From Liquorilactobacillus aquaticus DSM 21051 (GTDB lineage: Bacteria > Bacillota > Bacilli > Lactobacillales > Lactobacillaceae): a DNA stretch of 64,000 nt. The notes under the pieces are model-generated. The model was not told the DNA's origin and ran no database searches. It worked only from the letters and a program-made list of their open reading frames with translations. The stretch spans positions 359,868 through 423,867 of the forward strand of contig NZ_AYZD01000015.1 in NCBI RefSeq assembly GCF_001436755.1. The letters run 5' to 3'. Below are positions 25,498 to 34,829 of this stretch, in pieces (within the stretch, counting starts at the first letter, position 1; each line of letters starts with the position of its first letter). The translations under genes were made by a program, and so were the position numbers.

Positions 25498-25558
25498 AAG
25501 ATTGGGCAAAAACTGAAATTTTGGTAAACTTTTCCATTTTACCCAATCTTTTATTGTC
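25498..25558 (+). terminator. Terminator after the hit operon
   Basis: AAGATTGGGCAAAA pairs with TTTTACCCAATCTT (25498-25550, one G-T) and runs into TTATTG on the plus strand. It isolates hit transcription from prsA. Confidence 0.8.
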
Positions 25559-25583
25559 ATTGTGTTATAGTTATTATCGTTAG

Positions 25584-25613
25584 TTTGTATGTTTTCAGCT
25601 GTAAGCATACAAA
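25584..25613 (+). promoter_or_regulatory. Inverted repeat in the prsA leader
   Basis: TTTGTATG (25584-25591) and CATACAAA (25606-25613) form a perfect 8-bp palindrome with a 14-bp spacer, about 30 bp upstream of the prsA start. It may be an operator or an mRNA stem; no known regulator was recognised. Confidence 0.4.
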
Positions 25614-25643
25614 GAAAATTATGAATGGGATGTGTTTTCTATA

Positions 25644-26522
25644 ATGAAAAAATGGGTTCTTGGTGTAGCAGGAGTTCTTATGACGTTAAGTCTTGCAGCA
25701 TGTTCAAAAACAGTTGCGACGACATCTGGTGGAAAAATCACCGAAAGTGAATACTACGATAGTATGAAAAAGACTTCGTCTGGCAAACAAATTTTGCAAC
25801 AAATGATTTTAGACAAGGTTCTTGAAAAACAATATGGCGACAAAGTTTCCGACAAAAAAGTAACACAGCAATATAATACTTATAAGAGTCAATATGGTTC
25901 TTCATTTAGCTCTGTTTTAACACAAAATGGAATGACTAAGTCTAGCTTAAAGAAACAAATCCGCTCAAGTCTACTCCTTCGTGAAGCTGTTAAAGCAAAT
26001 ACGAAGATCACCAATAAGCAGCTTGAAAAGCAATGGAAATCTTATGAACCTAAAACGACTGTTGCTCATATTCTTGTAGCCAAAAAGGCAACCGCTCAAG
26101 AAGTTATTAAAAAACTTCAAAGTGGTGGAGATTTTACCAAACTTGCTAAAGAATACTCGACGGATTCAGCTACAAAGAACAAGGGTGGTAAACTTTCTGC
26201 CTTTGACAACACTGATACATCTTTAGACTCAACCTTCAAAAAAGCTGCATTTGCTTTAAAACAAGGTGAATATACAAAAGATCCAATCAAAACAAGTTAC
26301 GGGTATCACGTTATCAAATCTATTAAGAAACCTGCTAAAGGCAAGATGTCTGATCACACTGCTGAATTGAAGACTCAAATCATCGATAACAAGATGAACA
26401 GTTCTTCCTCTCTTCAAAGTGTTGTTTCTAAAGTTTTGAAAAAGGGTAACGTTTCGATCAAAGATAAAGACTTGAAAGATATTCTTTCCAACTATCTTTC
26501 AACATCAAGCTCATCAAATTAA
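25644..26522 (+). CDS. prsA: PrsA foldase (extracellular parvulin-type peptidyl-prolyl isomerase lipoprotein)
   Basis: Lipid-anchored foldase that helps secreted proteins fold after Sec export. The lipoprotein signal [20 protein letters not shown] places Cys20 as the lipid anchor. The PpiC/parvulin domain spans about 140-230 ([52 protein letters not shown]), flanked by the helical PrsA regions. 292 residues from ATG 25644; an in-frame GTG at 25632 gives a poorer signal start. Conserved next to hit/ecs, and ends at a strong bidirectional terminator. Confidence 0.95.
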   Translation: MKKWVLGVAGVLMTLSLAACSKTVATTSGGKITESEYYDSMKKTSSGKQILQQMILDKVLEKQYGDKVSDKKVTQQYNTYKSQYGSSFSSVLTQNGMTKSSLKKQIRSSLLLREAVKANTKITNKQLEKQWKSYEPKTTVAHILVAKKATAQEVIKKLQSGGDFTKLAKEYSTDSATKNKGGKLSAFDNTDTSLDSTFKKAAFALKQGEYTKDPIKTSYGYHVIKSIKKPAKGKMSDHTAELKTQIIDNKMNSSSSLQSVVSKVLKKGNVSIKDKDLKDILSNYLSTSSSSN

Positions 26523-26534
26523 TTTTGCTTAAAT

Positions 26535-26592
26535 AAAAAGAAGTGTGGCTGTAACGGAGATTATTTCTCCCAGCCACACTTCTTTTTTTTCG
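26535..26592. terminator. Bidirectional terminator between prsA and yhaM
   Basis: A 14-bp perfect stem AAGAAGTGTGGCTG/CAGCCACACTTCTT (26538-26584) has T runs on both sides (8 T plus strand, TTTTTATTT minus strand). It ends both convergent genes. Confidence 0.9.
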
Positions 26593-26687
26593 CCAAATTC
26601 AGATATAGAAAAAACTTGGACTAAATTTTAATATTACATTTCATCTACACCCAAAACTATTTAAATCTTCTGATCCATCTTAATACT

Positions 26688-27662
26688 TCAATCATCTTCA
26701 CTGACTTGCGTTTTCTCCTGCGGACAGTAAAAATTACGTCCGTCCATCCCAAAAATTCTTTCAGAAAAGTTCCCTGACTCCGTGTGATTTAATGCACCTT
26801 TTAACATTTGAATAGACGCGTCAAGCTCATCGATTTGATGTAAGACTTCTGCCTCAATCAAGTGTGGTCGAACTGGAGAGCCATACTCAAGCAGCCCGTG
26901 ATGGGAAAGAATCATATGTCTCAATAAAATCATGTCTTCGCTTGCAAGATCAATCTTCAAATGCTGACAAGCTTTGACAATTTCTTCATCGACTAAAACA
27001 ATATGACCAATCAAGTTGCCTTCAAGTGTATATTTTGTAGCAACTGGTCCTGATAATTCAATTGTTTTCCCCAGATCATGGAGAAGCGCGCCTGCGTATA
27101 GTAATGGCGCATTAATCACATCAGAGTACTGTTTTGCAACTGAATGGGCTAAACGTAACATTGAAAGTGTATGATACGCTAAACCTCCATCAAATGCATG
27201 GTGATTTTTTTTAGCAGCAGGAAAACTAAAAAAAGCATCATGATGCTCACGCAACAAATATCTTACGACCCTATTCCAGTTTGGATTAGTAATTTCAAAA
27301 AGTGCCTGATTAATTTCCTTTTCCATATCATCTTTTGGAACCGGAGCTGTCTTAACAAAAAGTTCTGGATTCATAGGTTCTTCTTCTGTTGTTTGACGCA
27401 TATGGTAAATCTTTATTTGTGGGTTGTTCTTATACACTTCTCTTTTTCCCTTTAATAAAACGACTTGACCAGGTTTAAAATTAGCGATATCATCTTTTGA
27501 AGCGTCCCAAAACTTTGCACTGATTTCTCCAGAACTGTCGGAGAAATTAAATGCAATAAACTTTTTCCCATTTTTAGCTAGTCGTACCTCTGCAGATTTG
27601 ATTAAAACAAATAATTCAACATTTTCATCAACCGCATAATCATATATTTTTCTTTGCTTCAT
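26688..27662 (-). CDS. yhaM: 3'-5' exoribonuclease YhaM
   Basis: RNA/ssDNA 3'-5' exonuclease (CbfI/YhaM). The N-terminal OB fold (FNFSDSSGEISAKFWDAS near 40-55) binds the strand, and the HD phosphohydrolase domain has HDLGK near 195 and further His residues (HMILSHHG near 250). 324 residues. It is the third gene of yhaO-yhaN-yhaM (27 nt after yhaN), the same order as B. subtilis. Acts in mRNA end trimming. Confidence 0.94.
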   Translation of the reverse strand: MKQRKIYDYAVDENVELFVLIKSAEVRLAKNGKKFIAFNFSDSSGEISAKFWDASKDDIANFKPGQVVLLKGKREVYKNNPQIKIYHMRQTTEEEPMNPELFVKTAPVPKDDMEKEINQALFEITNPNWNRVVRYLLREHHDAFFSFPAAKKNHHAFDGGLAYHTLSMLRLAHSVAKQYSDVINAPLLYAGALLHDLGKTIELSGPVATKYTLEGNLIGHIVLVDEEIVKACQHLKIDLASEDMILLRHMILSHHGLLEYGSPVRPHLIEAEVLHQIDELDASIQMLKGALNHTESGNFSERIFGMDGRNFYCPQEKTQVSEDD

Positions 27663-27689
27663 TTCTGTTCCTGCCTCTCCATTCTCGTT

Positions 27690-30254
27690 CTATCCGATCA
27701 TTAAAACTTCTTCCTCATTAACTTTATCATAGAATGGCTCAATATCGACTGTAAAACATAAAATTTGCGTTTTATTGCTGATTTCCTGTAATAACGCGAA
27801 CATACTTTCCTTGCGTTTCTTGTCAAAATTTACGAAAGCATCGTCAACGATGAGTGGCAGACGGTATTTCTTGTTTGCTTTAGCAATAAATGCGAAACGT
27901 AAAGCTATATAAAGCTGTTCCGTGGTTGCTCGTGATAATTCTCCGACATCATAGTTAATTTTGTTATTTGAAACAAGCTTTAAATGTCCCTTAGAAAGCA
28001 ATATTTTTTCAAAATGATGATTTGTTAAACGCATAAAATATTTTTCAGCCAATCGAACTACTTCTGGAAGATTATTTTGCGAGGACAATTCTAAAATACG
28101 CTTAAGCCATTGCTTTGTTGCATTAAAAGCAACCCAATTTTCTGACTGCTCAATAATCTCTGTTTGAAGATTTGTTAGTTCTTGCTCCATTACCTGCAAT
28201 TTATCGTATTGACCCAACTGCTCAAGACGCACCTTTTTCTCTGTAATATCAGTGACAATTCGTTTCAATTCTTTTCTTTCGGACTCTAAAGTTTCTAAAA
28301 TGGTCTCATAGTCTGCCTCTAAATTGCTTAGATTACGTTTATTATCTAAAATACCCATTGTTTGAGAATCTATTTGTGATTCAAGATTAGTTAATTTAAT
28401 ATTATCTTCAAAATGTTCTTTTTGTGCCGCATAATCTCTTTCAAAATCGGTAATGCTATTCTTCCCATACGCCGTAATCTTCTTATGCAACTCTGAAGAT
28501 AAAACCTTAATCTTGTAAATTCTTTTTTTCTTTTCTTCTTCATAAGAAGCTATCATACGTGAATGCCCTTGCTGTTCACGCAGTAAAGGTGAAATTCTCC
28601 TTTTATATGCTTGCAACTGCTCCACTCGTTGTAAGGAATCTGCTGATAACACCAACTTTTTTTCACAGAAAAATGTTTGTTCCTTGATTGCCACTAACTG
28701 TTTTTCCTTTTCGGCTACATTTAATCTACATTCATTAACTTTTTCTGTTAATTCAAACCAGTGATTAAGATCAATTTGTTTAGTTTGAAGATAATTTAAA
28801 GACAGTTGACACCCCGCTTCCTCTAATATCTTCGTAATCTCAGCCGTATTTGTTCCAACATTCTCAAAATTATTTCCACCGTTCTGTATTCTAGAAAAAT
28901 ATTTTGAAAGCAGGACGATTCCTGTAATTAAGAAACATCCTATAAATGCACTTTTCGTCATGCCACTTGGTATAATTAAGGCACCGATCAAGAATAATAA
29001 TGCTGCACAACCGCCCCACAGCGTAAAAGAATATTCAGATTTAACACTTTTTGTTTTTGGCCGTCTTCTGACCAACTGAGTATCATTCTCGACTCCTCTT
29101 GTATTTTGTTTCAATAGAAATAACAAACGTTTAATGTCCATTCTTGAAAAAGCTTGTATTGTTTTATCTTCCCAACTGTTCTTTTCTATGAGTTGATTAC
29201 GTTCTTCTTCTAAAGTTGCCAACTGACTTCTAAGCTGTTTTATTCGTTCGATCGATCCACTCACTCTATCCAACATTTGAAAAACATTACTAAACTCATC
29301 TTCATGTAATTTAAAGTAGCTCAAATCATCTGATTCTATCTTCTGATTATCACCAACTAATGAATTGATTTTATCTTCGACCAATTGCAACATTTTTTTC
29401 TCACTGTCAATAGCCAATTTTGCCTCTGTAACTACTTGATAATCTTCTTCCGTTACTTTCATGTCAAAAGAGTTGCTCTTTTTTTGCTTATTAAGAGCTT
29501 GATATTGACTATACGCTGACCACAGGCTTTTTGCTTTTTGCATTTTTAATAATTCATTTTCATACTTTTTTATTTCTTCTTCGAGCTTCTGCTTACTTTT
29601 TGCTTCGTTTTGAATATCCAGAGTAAATTCACTGAAAAGGCTTGTTTTCGAGCGCACTTCATCTACTTCTTTTTTCTTTTGCTTATATTGTTTTAACAAT
29701 TTGTTCAGTATTGGAACACGCCCATTGGGTTTATATAATTCATCTGCTTTTTTTTGAAACTTCTCCTGAATTTCAAAAACTTTTTGACTTCCACTGGTAC
29801 CCACACTCAAAAGGCTTTTTTCAAGTTCCTCAGGTTCTAGTAAACCAATTTGATGTAGTGAATCTTGATCGAAACAATAAATTTCATTAAAAAGTTTGAG
29901 CGTTACTGGTCCGAGCCACTTTTCAAGAAAAGTTTCAGGGTAAAGCTGACCTGTCTGCACGTTTGTAATTTTCAGTTTTCCACCGTGACCTCCTTCAATC
30001 CGCTCAATGATAAACTCCCCATCGATAGTTTCTACCTTGAGACAACCACCGTACCTTGAGCCATTTTTAGGGTGATACTGTTCAAAAGGCTTACGCTTTG
30101 TTGCAAATCCAAATAAAATACTGGTTATAAAAACCCTTAAAGTTGTCTTTCCAGCCTCATTGTTTCCATAAATGAACTTTAGTTTTTTATTTAAATCAAA
30201 TGAAACATCACTCCATTTTCCAAAACCATAAATTTTAACGGCTATGATTTTCAT
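27690..30254 (-). CDS. yhaN: YhaN, SbcC-like AAA ATPase with internal membrane segments
   Basis: 854-residue SMC/SbcC-like ATPase: an N-terminal Walker A (FIYGNNEAGKTTLR near 29-40), long coiled coils, then a C-terminal signature GELSRATTEQLY and Walker B LPLIVDDAFVNFD. Two hydrophobic segments (CAALLFLIGALIIPS and AFIGCFLITGIVLLS near 405-440) interrupt the coiled coil, so the protein may be membrane-attached. It pairs with YhaO, 3 nt away. Known partner function is DNA end processing; substrate in LAB not established. Confidence 0.9.
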   Translation of the reverse strand: MKIIAVKIYGFGKWSDVSFDLNKKLKFIYGNNEAGKTTLRVFITSILFGFATKRKPFEQYHPKNGSRYGGCLKVETIDGEFIIERIEGGHGGKLKITNVQTGQLYPETFLEKWLGPVTLKLFNEIYCFDQDSLHQIGLLEPEELEKSLLSVGTSGSQKVFEIQEKFQKKADELYKPNGRVPILNKLLKQYKQKKKEVDEVRSKTSLFSEFTLDIQNEAKSKQKLEEEIKKYENELLKMQKAKSLWSAYSQYQALNKQKKSNSFDMKVTEEDYQVVTEAKLAIDSEKKMLQLVEDKINSLVGDNQKIESDDLSYFKLHEDEFSNVFQMLDRVSGSIERIKQLRSQLATLEEERNQLIEKNSWEDKTIQAFSRMDIKRLLFLLKQNTRGVENDTQLVRRRPKTKSVKSEYSFTLWGGCAALLFLIGALIIPSGMTKSAFIGCFLITGIVLLSKYFSRIQNGGNNFENVGTNTAEITKILEEAGCQLSLNYLQTKQIDLNHWFELTEKVNECRLNVAEKEKQLVAIKEQTFFCEKKLVLSADSLQRVEQLQAYKRRISPLLREQQGHSRMIASYEEEKKKRIYKIKVLSSELHKKITAYGKNSITDFERDYAAQKEHFEDNIKLTNLESQIDSQTMGILDNKRNLSNLEADYETILETLESERKELKRIVTDITEKKVRLEQLGQYDKLQVMEQELTNLQTEIIEQSENWVAFNATKQWLKRILELSSQNNLPEVVRLAEKYFMRLTNHHFEKILLSKGHLKLVSNNKINYDVGELSRATTEQLYIALRFAFIAKANKKYRLPLIVDDAFVNFDKKRKESMFALLQEISNKTQILCFTVDIEPFYDKVNEEEVLMIG

Positions 30255-30257
30255 AAA

Positions 30258-31460
30258 CTATTCTCCATCCATTTCTTCCTCAAGATACGCCCTTGATTTG
30301 TTTTTGATACTTTTGGCTATTGAAGGCTGTGCAAAATGTTCATCGATAAAGCGATACTTTACCAAATTGTCTGCTAATCGATACAAAGTAGTTTCTTGAA
30401 AAACTAAGTTAGCTGCCTCTTTTTCCGTATCTATATCCCAAAAATTTTTCTGCTGTGAGCGGACAGTGTTTATAGCAATATCGTACAAAAACAAACTGTG
30501 GTCATCCTGCATATCACTCTGAACTTGACCCAACAATACGCCTTTTATAATACGTTCTTTTAAACTAGAATCGAAATCAAGAGGGGCTTTCAAAATTATT
30601 CTCATAACAAATGCCCGCGCAGATGGCGTGGCCTTTTTGATATCAATCAGTTTAGTTTCAACTTTAGTTTTTAGTTGTTCGAATGTGTCTTCTTTTTCAA
30701 ATCCTAAAACTGTTTCAACCCACTGAATTCCAGTCAGCGGACAAAAATTTGGAACTAATTGACCTTCCTGCTCTTCAACTAAATAGTACCCTTTAACTCC
30801 AATTTCTTTGATATTCTTTCCTTGAATATTACCGGAGTAAACAATCCAAGGGTCTTCGCTAAGAATTTCTCTCTTGTGGATATGACCCAAAGCCCAATAG
30901 TCATAATTCTTGCTTTTTAACTGTGATAATGAAAAAGGAGCATACTTAGCTTCTTCAAAATTGGAACTCACTTCTCCATGCAACATTCCCAAATGCCATT
31001 TTTCAGAACCTTTTATAGGGAAATAACTAGTTTGACATTTAACCCATTGTTTTCCATAACTAAAACTGGTTAAGCTCACAGGCTGCCCATCTGCAAAAAA
31101 TTCTTTTGTTACAACTTTATTTGGAAAAACATATACATTCTCCGGATAAACCAGTTTTGTCTTCTCTAAATCAAGGAAATCATGATTGCCAAGGCAAAGA
31201 TAAACCGGTATTCCAAATTGCTTAAGTTTAGTGAATTCTTTCTGCAGAAAAAGTTGGGCAGTGACACTTGGATGCGGATTGTCATATAGATCACCTGCAA
31301 TAAGAATAAAATCTACTTTTTTATTAATCGCATCTTTGATCATTTCATCAAAAGCGGTCATTGAAGCTTTATATAATTGCTTCGAGAAATTATCTGGAAT
31401 CTTCTTTAATCCCTCAAAGGGACTGTCTAAGTGAAGATCAGCGGTGTGAATAAATTTCAC
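30258..31460 (-). CDS. yhaO: YhaO, SbcD/Mre11-like metallophosphoesterase
   Basis: 400-residue exonuclease of the calcineurin-like metallophosphoesterase family. Motifs: HTADLHLD (residues 5-12), AGDLYDNPHPS near 55, CLGNHDFLDLE near 92, WALGHIHKRE near 195. All metal ligands are present. It is the first gene of yhaO-yhaN-yhaM and probably forms a complex with YhaN analogous to SbcCD/Mre11-Rad50. ATG 31460 has AAAGGAC upstream. Confidence 0.93.
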   Translation of the reverse strand: MKFIHTADLHLDSPFEGLKKIPDNFSKQLYKASMTAFDEMIKDAINKKVDFILIAGDLYDNPHPSVTAQLFLQKEFTKLKQFGIPVYLCLGNHDFLDLEKTKLVYPENVYVFPNKVVTKEFFADGQPVSLTSFSYGKQWVKCQTSYFPIKGSEKWHLGMLHGEVSSNFEEAKYAPFSLSQLKSKNYDYWALGHIHKREILSEDPWIVYSGNIQGKNIKEIGVKGYYLVEEQEGQLVPNFCPLTGIQWVETVLGFEKEDTFEQLKTKVETKLIDIKKATPSARAFVMRIILKAPLDFDSSLKERIIKGVLLGQVQSDMQDDHSLFLYDIAINTVRSQQKNFWDIDTEKEAANLVFQETTLYRLADNLVKYRFIDEHFAQPSIAKSIKNKSRAYLEEEMDGE

Positions 31461-31510
31461 TACTATCGTCCTTTCTCAAAAAATTACCTTCTTCATTCTT
31501 TATTAACGAA

Positions 31511-31553
31511 CACAAAAAGCACGAATTATATCATTCAAAAATAATTCGTGCTT
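31511..31553 (-). terminator. Terminator after the YheA-like gene
   Basis: Perfect 13-bp stem AAGCACGAATTAT/ATAATTCGTGCTT (31517-31553) with TTTTTGTG following on the minus strand. It separates the YheA-like gene from yhaO. Confidence 0.85.
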
Positions 31554-31651
31554 CTTGATCAAAATTTGGAGTGTCAACGCCCAGATAGCGGCCAAGTGAA
31601 CATTACCCCATTCCTGCACGTTATTTTGTGTGCTTACAAATTTTGCTATGT

Positions 31652-31990
31652 TTAATCTTGATATAATTCATTCACAGGTTTAAACATTATTTTATTAATT
31701 TCGTCCATAACCTGCGCAAGTTTACGCTCTTTTTCCATCAAAGTCATGATGACCTTTTTCTTTTCAATCTTTTCACCTAAACTTTTAATTGTATCGATAT
31801 CACTATCTTTCAATTCACCTTTAGCTTGTTTGCTTTGAAATTCCATTTGAGCTTTTTGAAAGTCCTTGAACTGCTTGTAAGAAAGCTCATCAGCCTTTAC
31901 CTCTGCATAGGCTTGTTTTAATTCTTGATATTCTTCTGTTTTACGTAAGTTCTGTTCTAATTGGTTAGCAGAATCGTATATATTAATCAT
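31652..31990 (-). CDS. yheA: YlbF/YheA family regulator
   Basis: 112-residue helical protein of the YlbF/YmcA/YheA (UPF0342) family, rich in charged coiled-coil residues (FKDFQKAQMEFQSKQAKG, then KKKVIMTLMEKERK). YlbF/YmcA form an RNA-processing complex in B. subtilis; YheA's role is not settled. Its own promoter lies at 32037-32064, and AAGGAGG precedes the ATG. Ends at the hairpin 31517-31553. Confidence 0.88.
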   Translation of the reverse strand: MINIYDSANQLEQNLRKTEEYQELKQAYAEVKADELSYKQFKDFQKAQMEFQSKQAKGELKDSDIDTIKSLGEKIEKKKVIMTLMEKERKLAQVMDEINKIMFKPVNELYQD

Positions 31991-32036
31991 AAAAAGTTCC
32001 TCCTTGTTTCGTTATTAAACACACTTTAATTGTAAC

Positions 32037-32064
32037 ATTATATCTTGCACTTCCAAAGCATCAA
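32037..32064 (-). promoter_or_regulatory. Promoter of the YheA-like gene
   Basis: TTGATG (32059-32064) and TATAAT (32037-32042) with 16-bp spacing. The -35 box abuts the PBP stop codon, so the gene is not dependent on the PBP. Confidence 0.7.
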
Positions 32065-34194
32065 TTATTGTCCTAACCATTCCTGTATCTTCTTCTTGCC
32101 CGAATCAAATAAATCGGCGGCCTTCTTTTTTATACTTGAAGTTGACTTAGATACATTATCACTGGCACTTTCTCCTGCATTTTTCAAGCTATTCCATATA
32201 CCATTATTCTTCTTTTCAGAAGCAGCTACTTTACTTGATGCACTTTTTATCCCAAATGATGTTTGTTTAGTCGCTGGAATTATAGATTCCATTTCATCCT
32301 TAAAAAGTGACGCTCCTCCTCGGGTCCCCTCATCTGTCAATGAATGTTTAGATGAGTCAAAACCAACCCATGTTGCAACTACTACGTCAGGAGTATATCC
32401 GACATACCAATGATCTTTATCACTAGTTGTGGTTCCGTCTGCGCTCTGTGTGCTTCCAGTTTTGCCGGCAATCGTATATCCGCTCGGTTTAGCATCTGCC
32501 CCAGTTCCAATATTATAGACATCCATCATCATACTCGTCATTTCCTTAGCGTTTTTAGCACTTATGATTCTCTTTGAAGACGGTGACGTGTTATCAACAA
32601 TGACCTTCCCTGAAGCATCAATAATTTTTGTAATAAAGTGCGACTCATTCTTAACACCTTCATTAGCAAAAGTAGTATAGGCACTAGCCATCTGATAAGG
32701 AGATTCACCTTTTGTGAGTCCGCCCAAACCTAAACTTAGATTATCGTCACTTTTTGTTACACCTAGTCCGAATTTTTTAACCATGTCATAACCAGACTGA
32801 ACTCCAATTTTATTCAAAAGCCACACAGCTGCTGCATTCTTACTTTCTGCCAAAGCTTTGTACATAGAAATCTTTCCTGAATAAACATTGTTCCAATTAT
32901 GTGGGGTATATTTATTTGTTCCGTATGACTTTAAATTATCCTGTAAAACAGAATCATAGTGATATCCTGCCTCAAGAGCCGGAGTATACACCGCAATCGG
33001 TTTAATCGTCGAACCTGGTGATCTAACAAGCTGTGTAGCACGGTTATAACCTCTAAAAACATGCGAGCCGGATCGACCGCCAACTACAGCAGCTACACCT
33101 CCGGTTTGAGGATCCATGACAACTGACCCTCCTTGCGCTTGTGTTCCATCTTCAGCGTTATAGGGGAATAAACTAGAATCAGCAAAACTATTTTGTAGAC
33201 TTGTCTGGTAGTTTTGATTAAGAGATGTATAAATTTTGTAACCTCTATTCATAATCTGTGATTCTGTAAGTCCGTATTTTTTTATTGCTTCATTAATTAC
33301 TGCATCAAAATAGTAAGGATATTTGTAACCAGATTCATACTGATATTCATCATCCACTACCATGTTTTGTGCCTTGTACACTTTTGCTTGAGATTTAGAA
33401 ATTTTTTGATTTTCTGCCATTAACTCAATAACAACATTTCGACGTTGCTTAGATCTTTGAGGATGATCAATCGGATTAAAACCACTTGGGTTCGTTAACA
33501 TTCCTGCTAAAGTTGCAGCTTGATCAACGCTTAATTGACTGGCACTAACACCAAAATATTTTTTTGAAGCATCTTCGACTCCCCAAACACCATTCCCAAA
33601 ATACGCATTATTGAGATACATAGTTAATATTTCTTTTTTTGAGTATTCATTTTCAACCTGCATCGCAATAAATATTTCTTTTGCTTTACGTGAAAAAGTT
33701 TGTTCTTGTGATAAAAAAGCATTTTTTACGAGCTGTTGTGTTAAGGTACTTCCACCACCGCTAATGTAACTGCGTCCCAGCAACTTATTTTTCAAGTACA
33801 GAATACCAGCACGGCCAATCCCTTTAAAGGAGAAACCGTACTCATGATAAAAATTACGATCTTCTGTTGACAACACAGCATTCTGCATATTTACTGAGAT
33901 ATTATCAAGAGATTTCCAAGTCCCCTTCTGCGAATATAAATGTCCAGCCTTCTTACCTTGATAATCATATATTTCAGTTGATTGCTCTAACTCAGCTTTT
34001 AAATCGCCGACATTCGCAGTTTTCGCAACAAAAATAAGGTAAATACTTATGCTTAAAAAAACACTCAAGAAAGCAACTGCTAGCCACCGCCAAATTTGGT
34101 AGCGCCAAAACTTTCTTTTTATCCAGTTAGTTGCATACTTATAGAATTTTCTAACATTTTCCTTGATAAAATCTATCCATGAATCATACTTCAT
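32065..34194 (-). CDS. pbp2A: Bifunctional penicillin-binding protein, class A (PBP1a/2a type)
   Basis: Extracytoplasmic peptidoglycan glycosyltransferase and transpeptidase, 709 residues. A basic cytosolic tail and one membrane helix (WLAVAFLSVFLSISIYLIF near 38-56) are followed by the GT51 domain (STEDRNFYHEYGF, GGSTLTQQLVKN) and the transpeptidase with SPGSTIKP (SxxK), SKN and KTGST. A Ser/Lys-rich tail of about 70 residues ends it. The pbp2A symbol is by closest LAB family and could be pbp1A. No companion division genes are adjacent. Confidence 0.9.
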   Translation of the reverse strand: MKYDSWIDFIKENVRKFYKYATNWIKRKFWRYQIWRWLAVAFLSVFLSISIYLIFVAKTANVGDLKAELEQSTEIYDYQGKKAGHLYSQKGTWKSLDNISVNMQNAVLSTEDRNFYHEYGFSFKGIGRAGILYLKNKLLGRSYISGGGSTLTQQLVKNAFLSQEQTFSRKAKEIFIAMQVENEYSKKEILTMYLNNAYFGNGVWGVEDASKKYFGVSASQLSVDQAATLAGMLTNPSGFNPIDHPQRSKQRRNVVIELMAENQKISKSQAKVYKAQNMVVDDEYQYESGYKYPYYFDAVINEAIKKYGLTESQIMNRGYKIYTSLNQNYQTSLQNSFADSSLFPYNAEDGTQAQGGSVVMDPQTGGVAAVVGGRSGSHVFRGYNRATQLVRSPGSTIKPIAVYTPALEAGYHYDSVLQDNLKSYGTNKYTPHNWNNVYSGKISMYKALAESKNAAAVWLLNKIGVQSGYDMVKKFGLGVTKSDDNLSLGLGGLTKGESPYQMASAYTTFANEGVKNESHFITKIIDASGKVIVDNTSPSSKRIISAKNAKEMTSMMMDVYNIGTGADAKPSGYTIAGKTGSTQSADGTTTSDKDHWYVGYTPDVVVATWVGFDSSKHSLTDEGTRGGASLFKDEMESIIPATKQTSFGIKSASSKVAASEKKNNGIWNSLKNAGESASDNVSKSTSSIKKKAADLFDSGKKKIQEWLGQ

Positions 34195-34293
34195 AATTTT
34201 ATGCTCAACCTCTTCGTGGATTATTTACTACATTTTATCATACGGTTTAAATTATCAAATTGAAAAGAATAACTTTAATGTATAATTAAAAGA

Positions 34294-34764
34294 TTAATCG
34301 TCCAAATTATTTTTATCAATATATTTCATAAACAGTCTTTCAACAGCTTCAGCATCCTCACGTGATTTACTGATAATCAAAATTGTGTCGTATCCTGCCA
34401 TCGTTCCTACAACCTCTTTGAGTTTCAGATCATCAATGATTGCTGTCAACACATTAGCATTTCGCGGCAATGTATGAATTATATTTATAAACTCCACTTG
34501 TGTAATATCCGTTACCATTTCATGGATGTTTTCAAAAAGTTTCTCCTCTTCAGATTGACGATTCCCCTTAAAAATTGCATAGTGAAGTTGCCCACTTGCA
34601 CCTTGTTCCTTAACTATTCTCATTTCGCGAATATCGCGTGAAATAGTCGCCTGAGTCGATTTAATTCCAATGTTTGACAAGGCCTTCATTAGTTCATCCT
34701 GCGTTGCAATTTCATTCTGATTGATTATCTGCTCTATTTTTGCTTGTCTTTCCTCTTTTTTCAT
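34294..34764 (-). CDS. argR: ArgR/AhrC family arginine repressor
   Basis: 156-residue arginine-sensing regulator. N-terminal winged helix with the recognition helix in STQATISRDIREM near residue 38, and a C-terminal hexamerisation/arginine-binding domain with GTMAGYDTILIIS near 125. Complete. Lactobacilli often carry two ArgR paralogues near argS. It follows a Crp/Fnr gene by 65 nt with a TATAAT in between. AAGG sits 6 nt before the ATG. Confidence 0.93.
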   Translation of the reverse strand: MKKEERQAKIEQIINQNEIATQDELMKALSNIGIKSTQATISRDIREMRIVKEQGASGQLHYAIFKGNRQSEEEKLFENIHEMVTDITQVEFINIIHTLPRNANVLTAIIDDLKLKEVVGTMAGYDTILIISKSREDAEAVERLFMKYIDKNNLDD

Positions 34765-34829
34765 AATGCACCTTTCTCCAACACTGTTTTAGAGCTATTA
34801 TATCAAACCTCTTCAGTTTAAACGAGCCA

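Noticed and set aside
31503..31619. Small minus-strand frame of about 38 codons (GTG start, VQEWGNVHLAA...) between the YheA-like gene and yhaO
   Set aside because: No ribosome site, and the terminator hairpin lies inside it; most likely chance.
31461..31651. Possible IS or mobile remnant in the higher-GC patch 31554-31650
   Set aside because: No inverted repeats or transposase-like frame.
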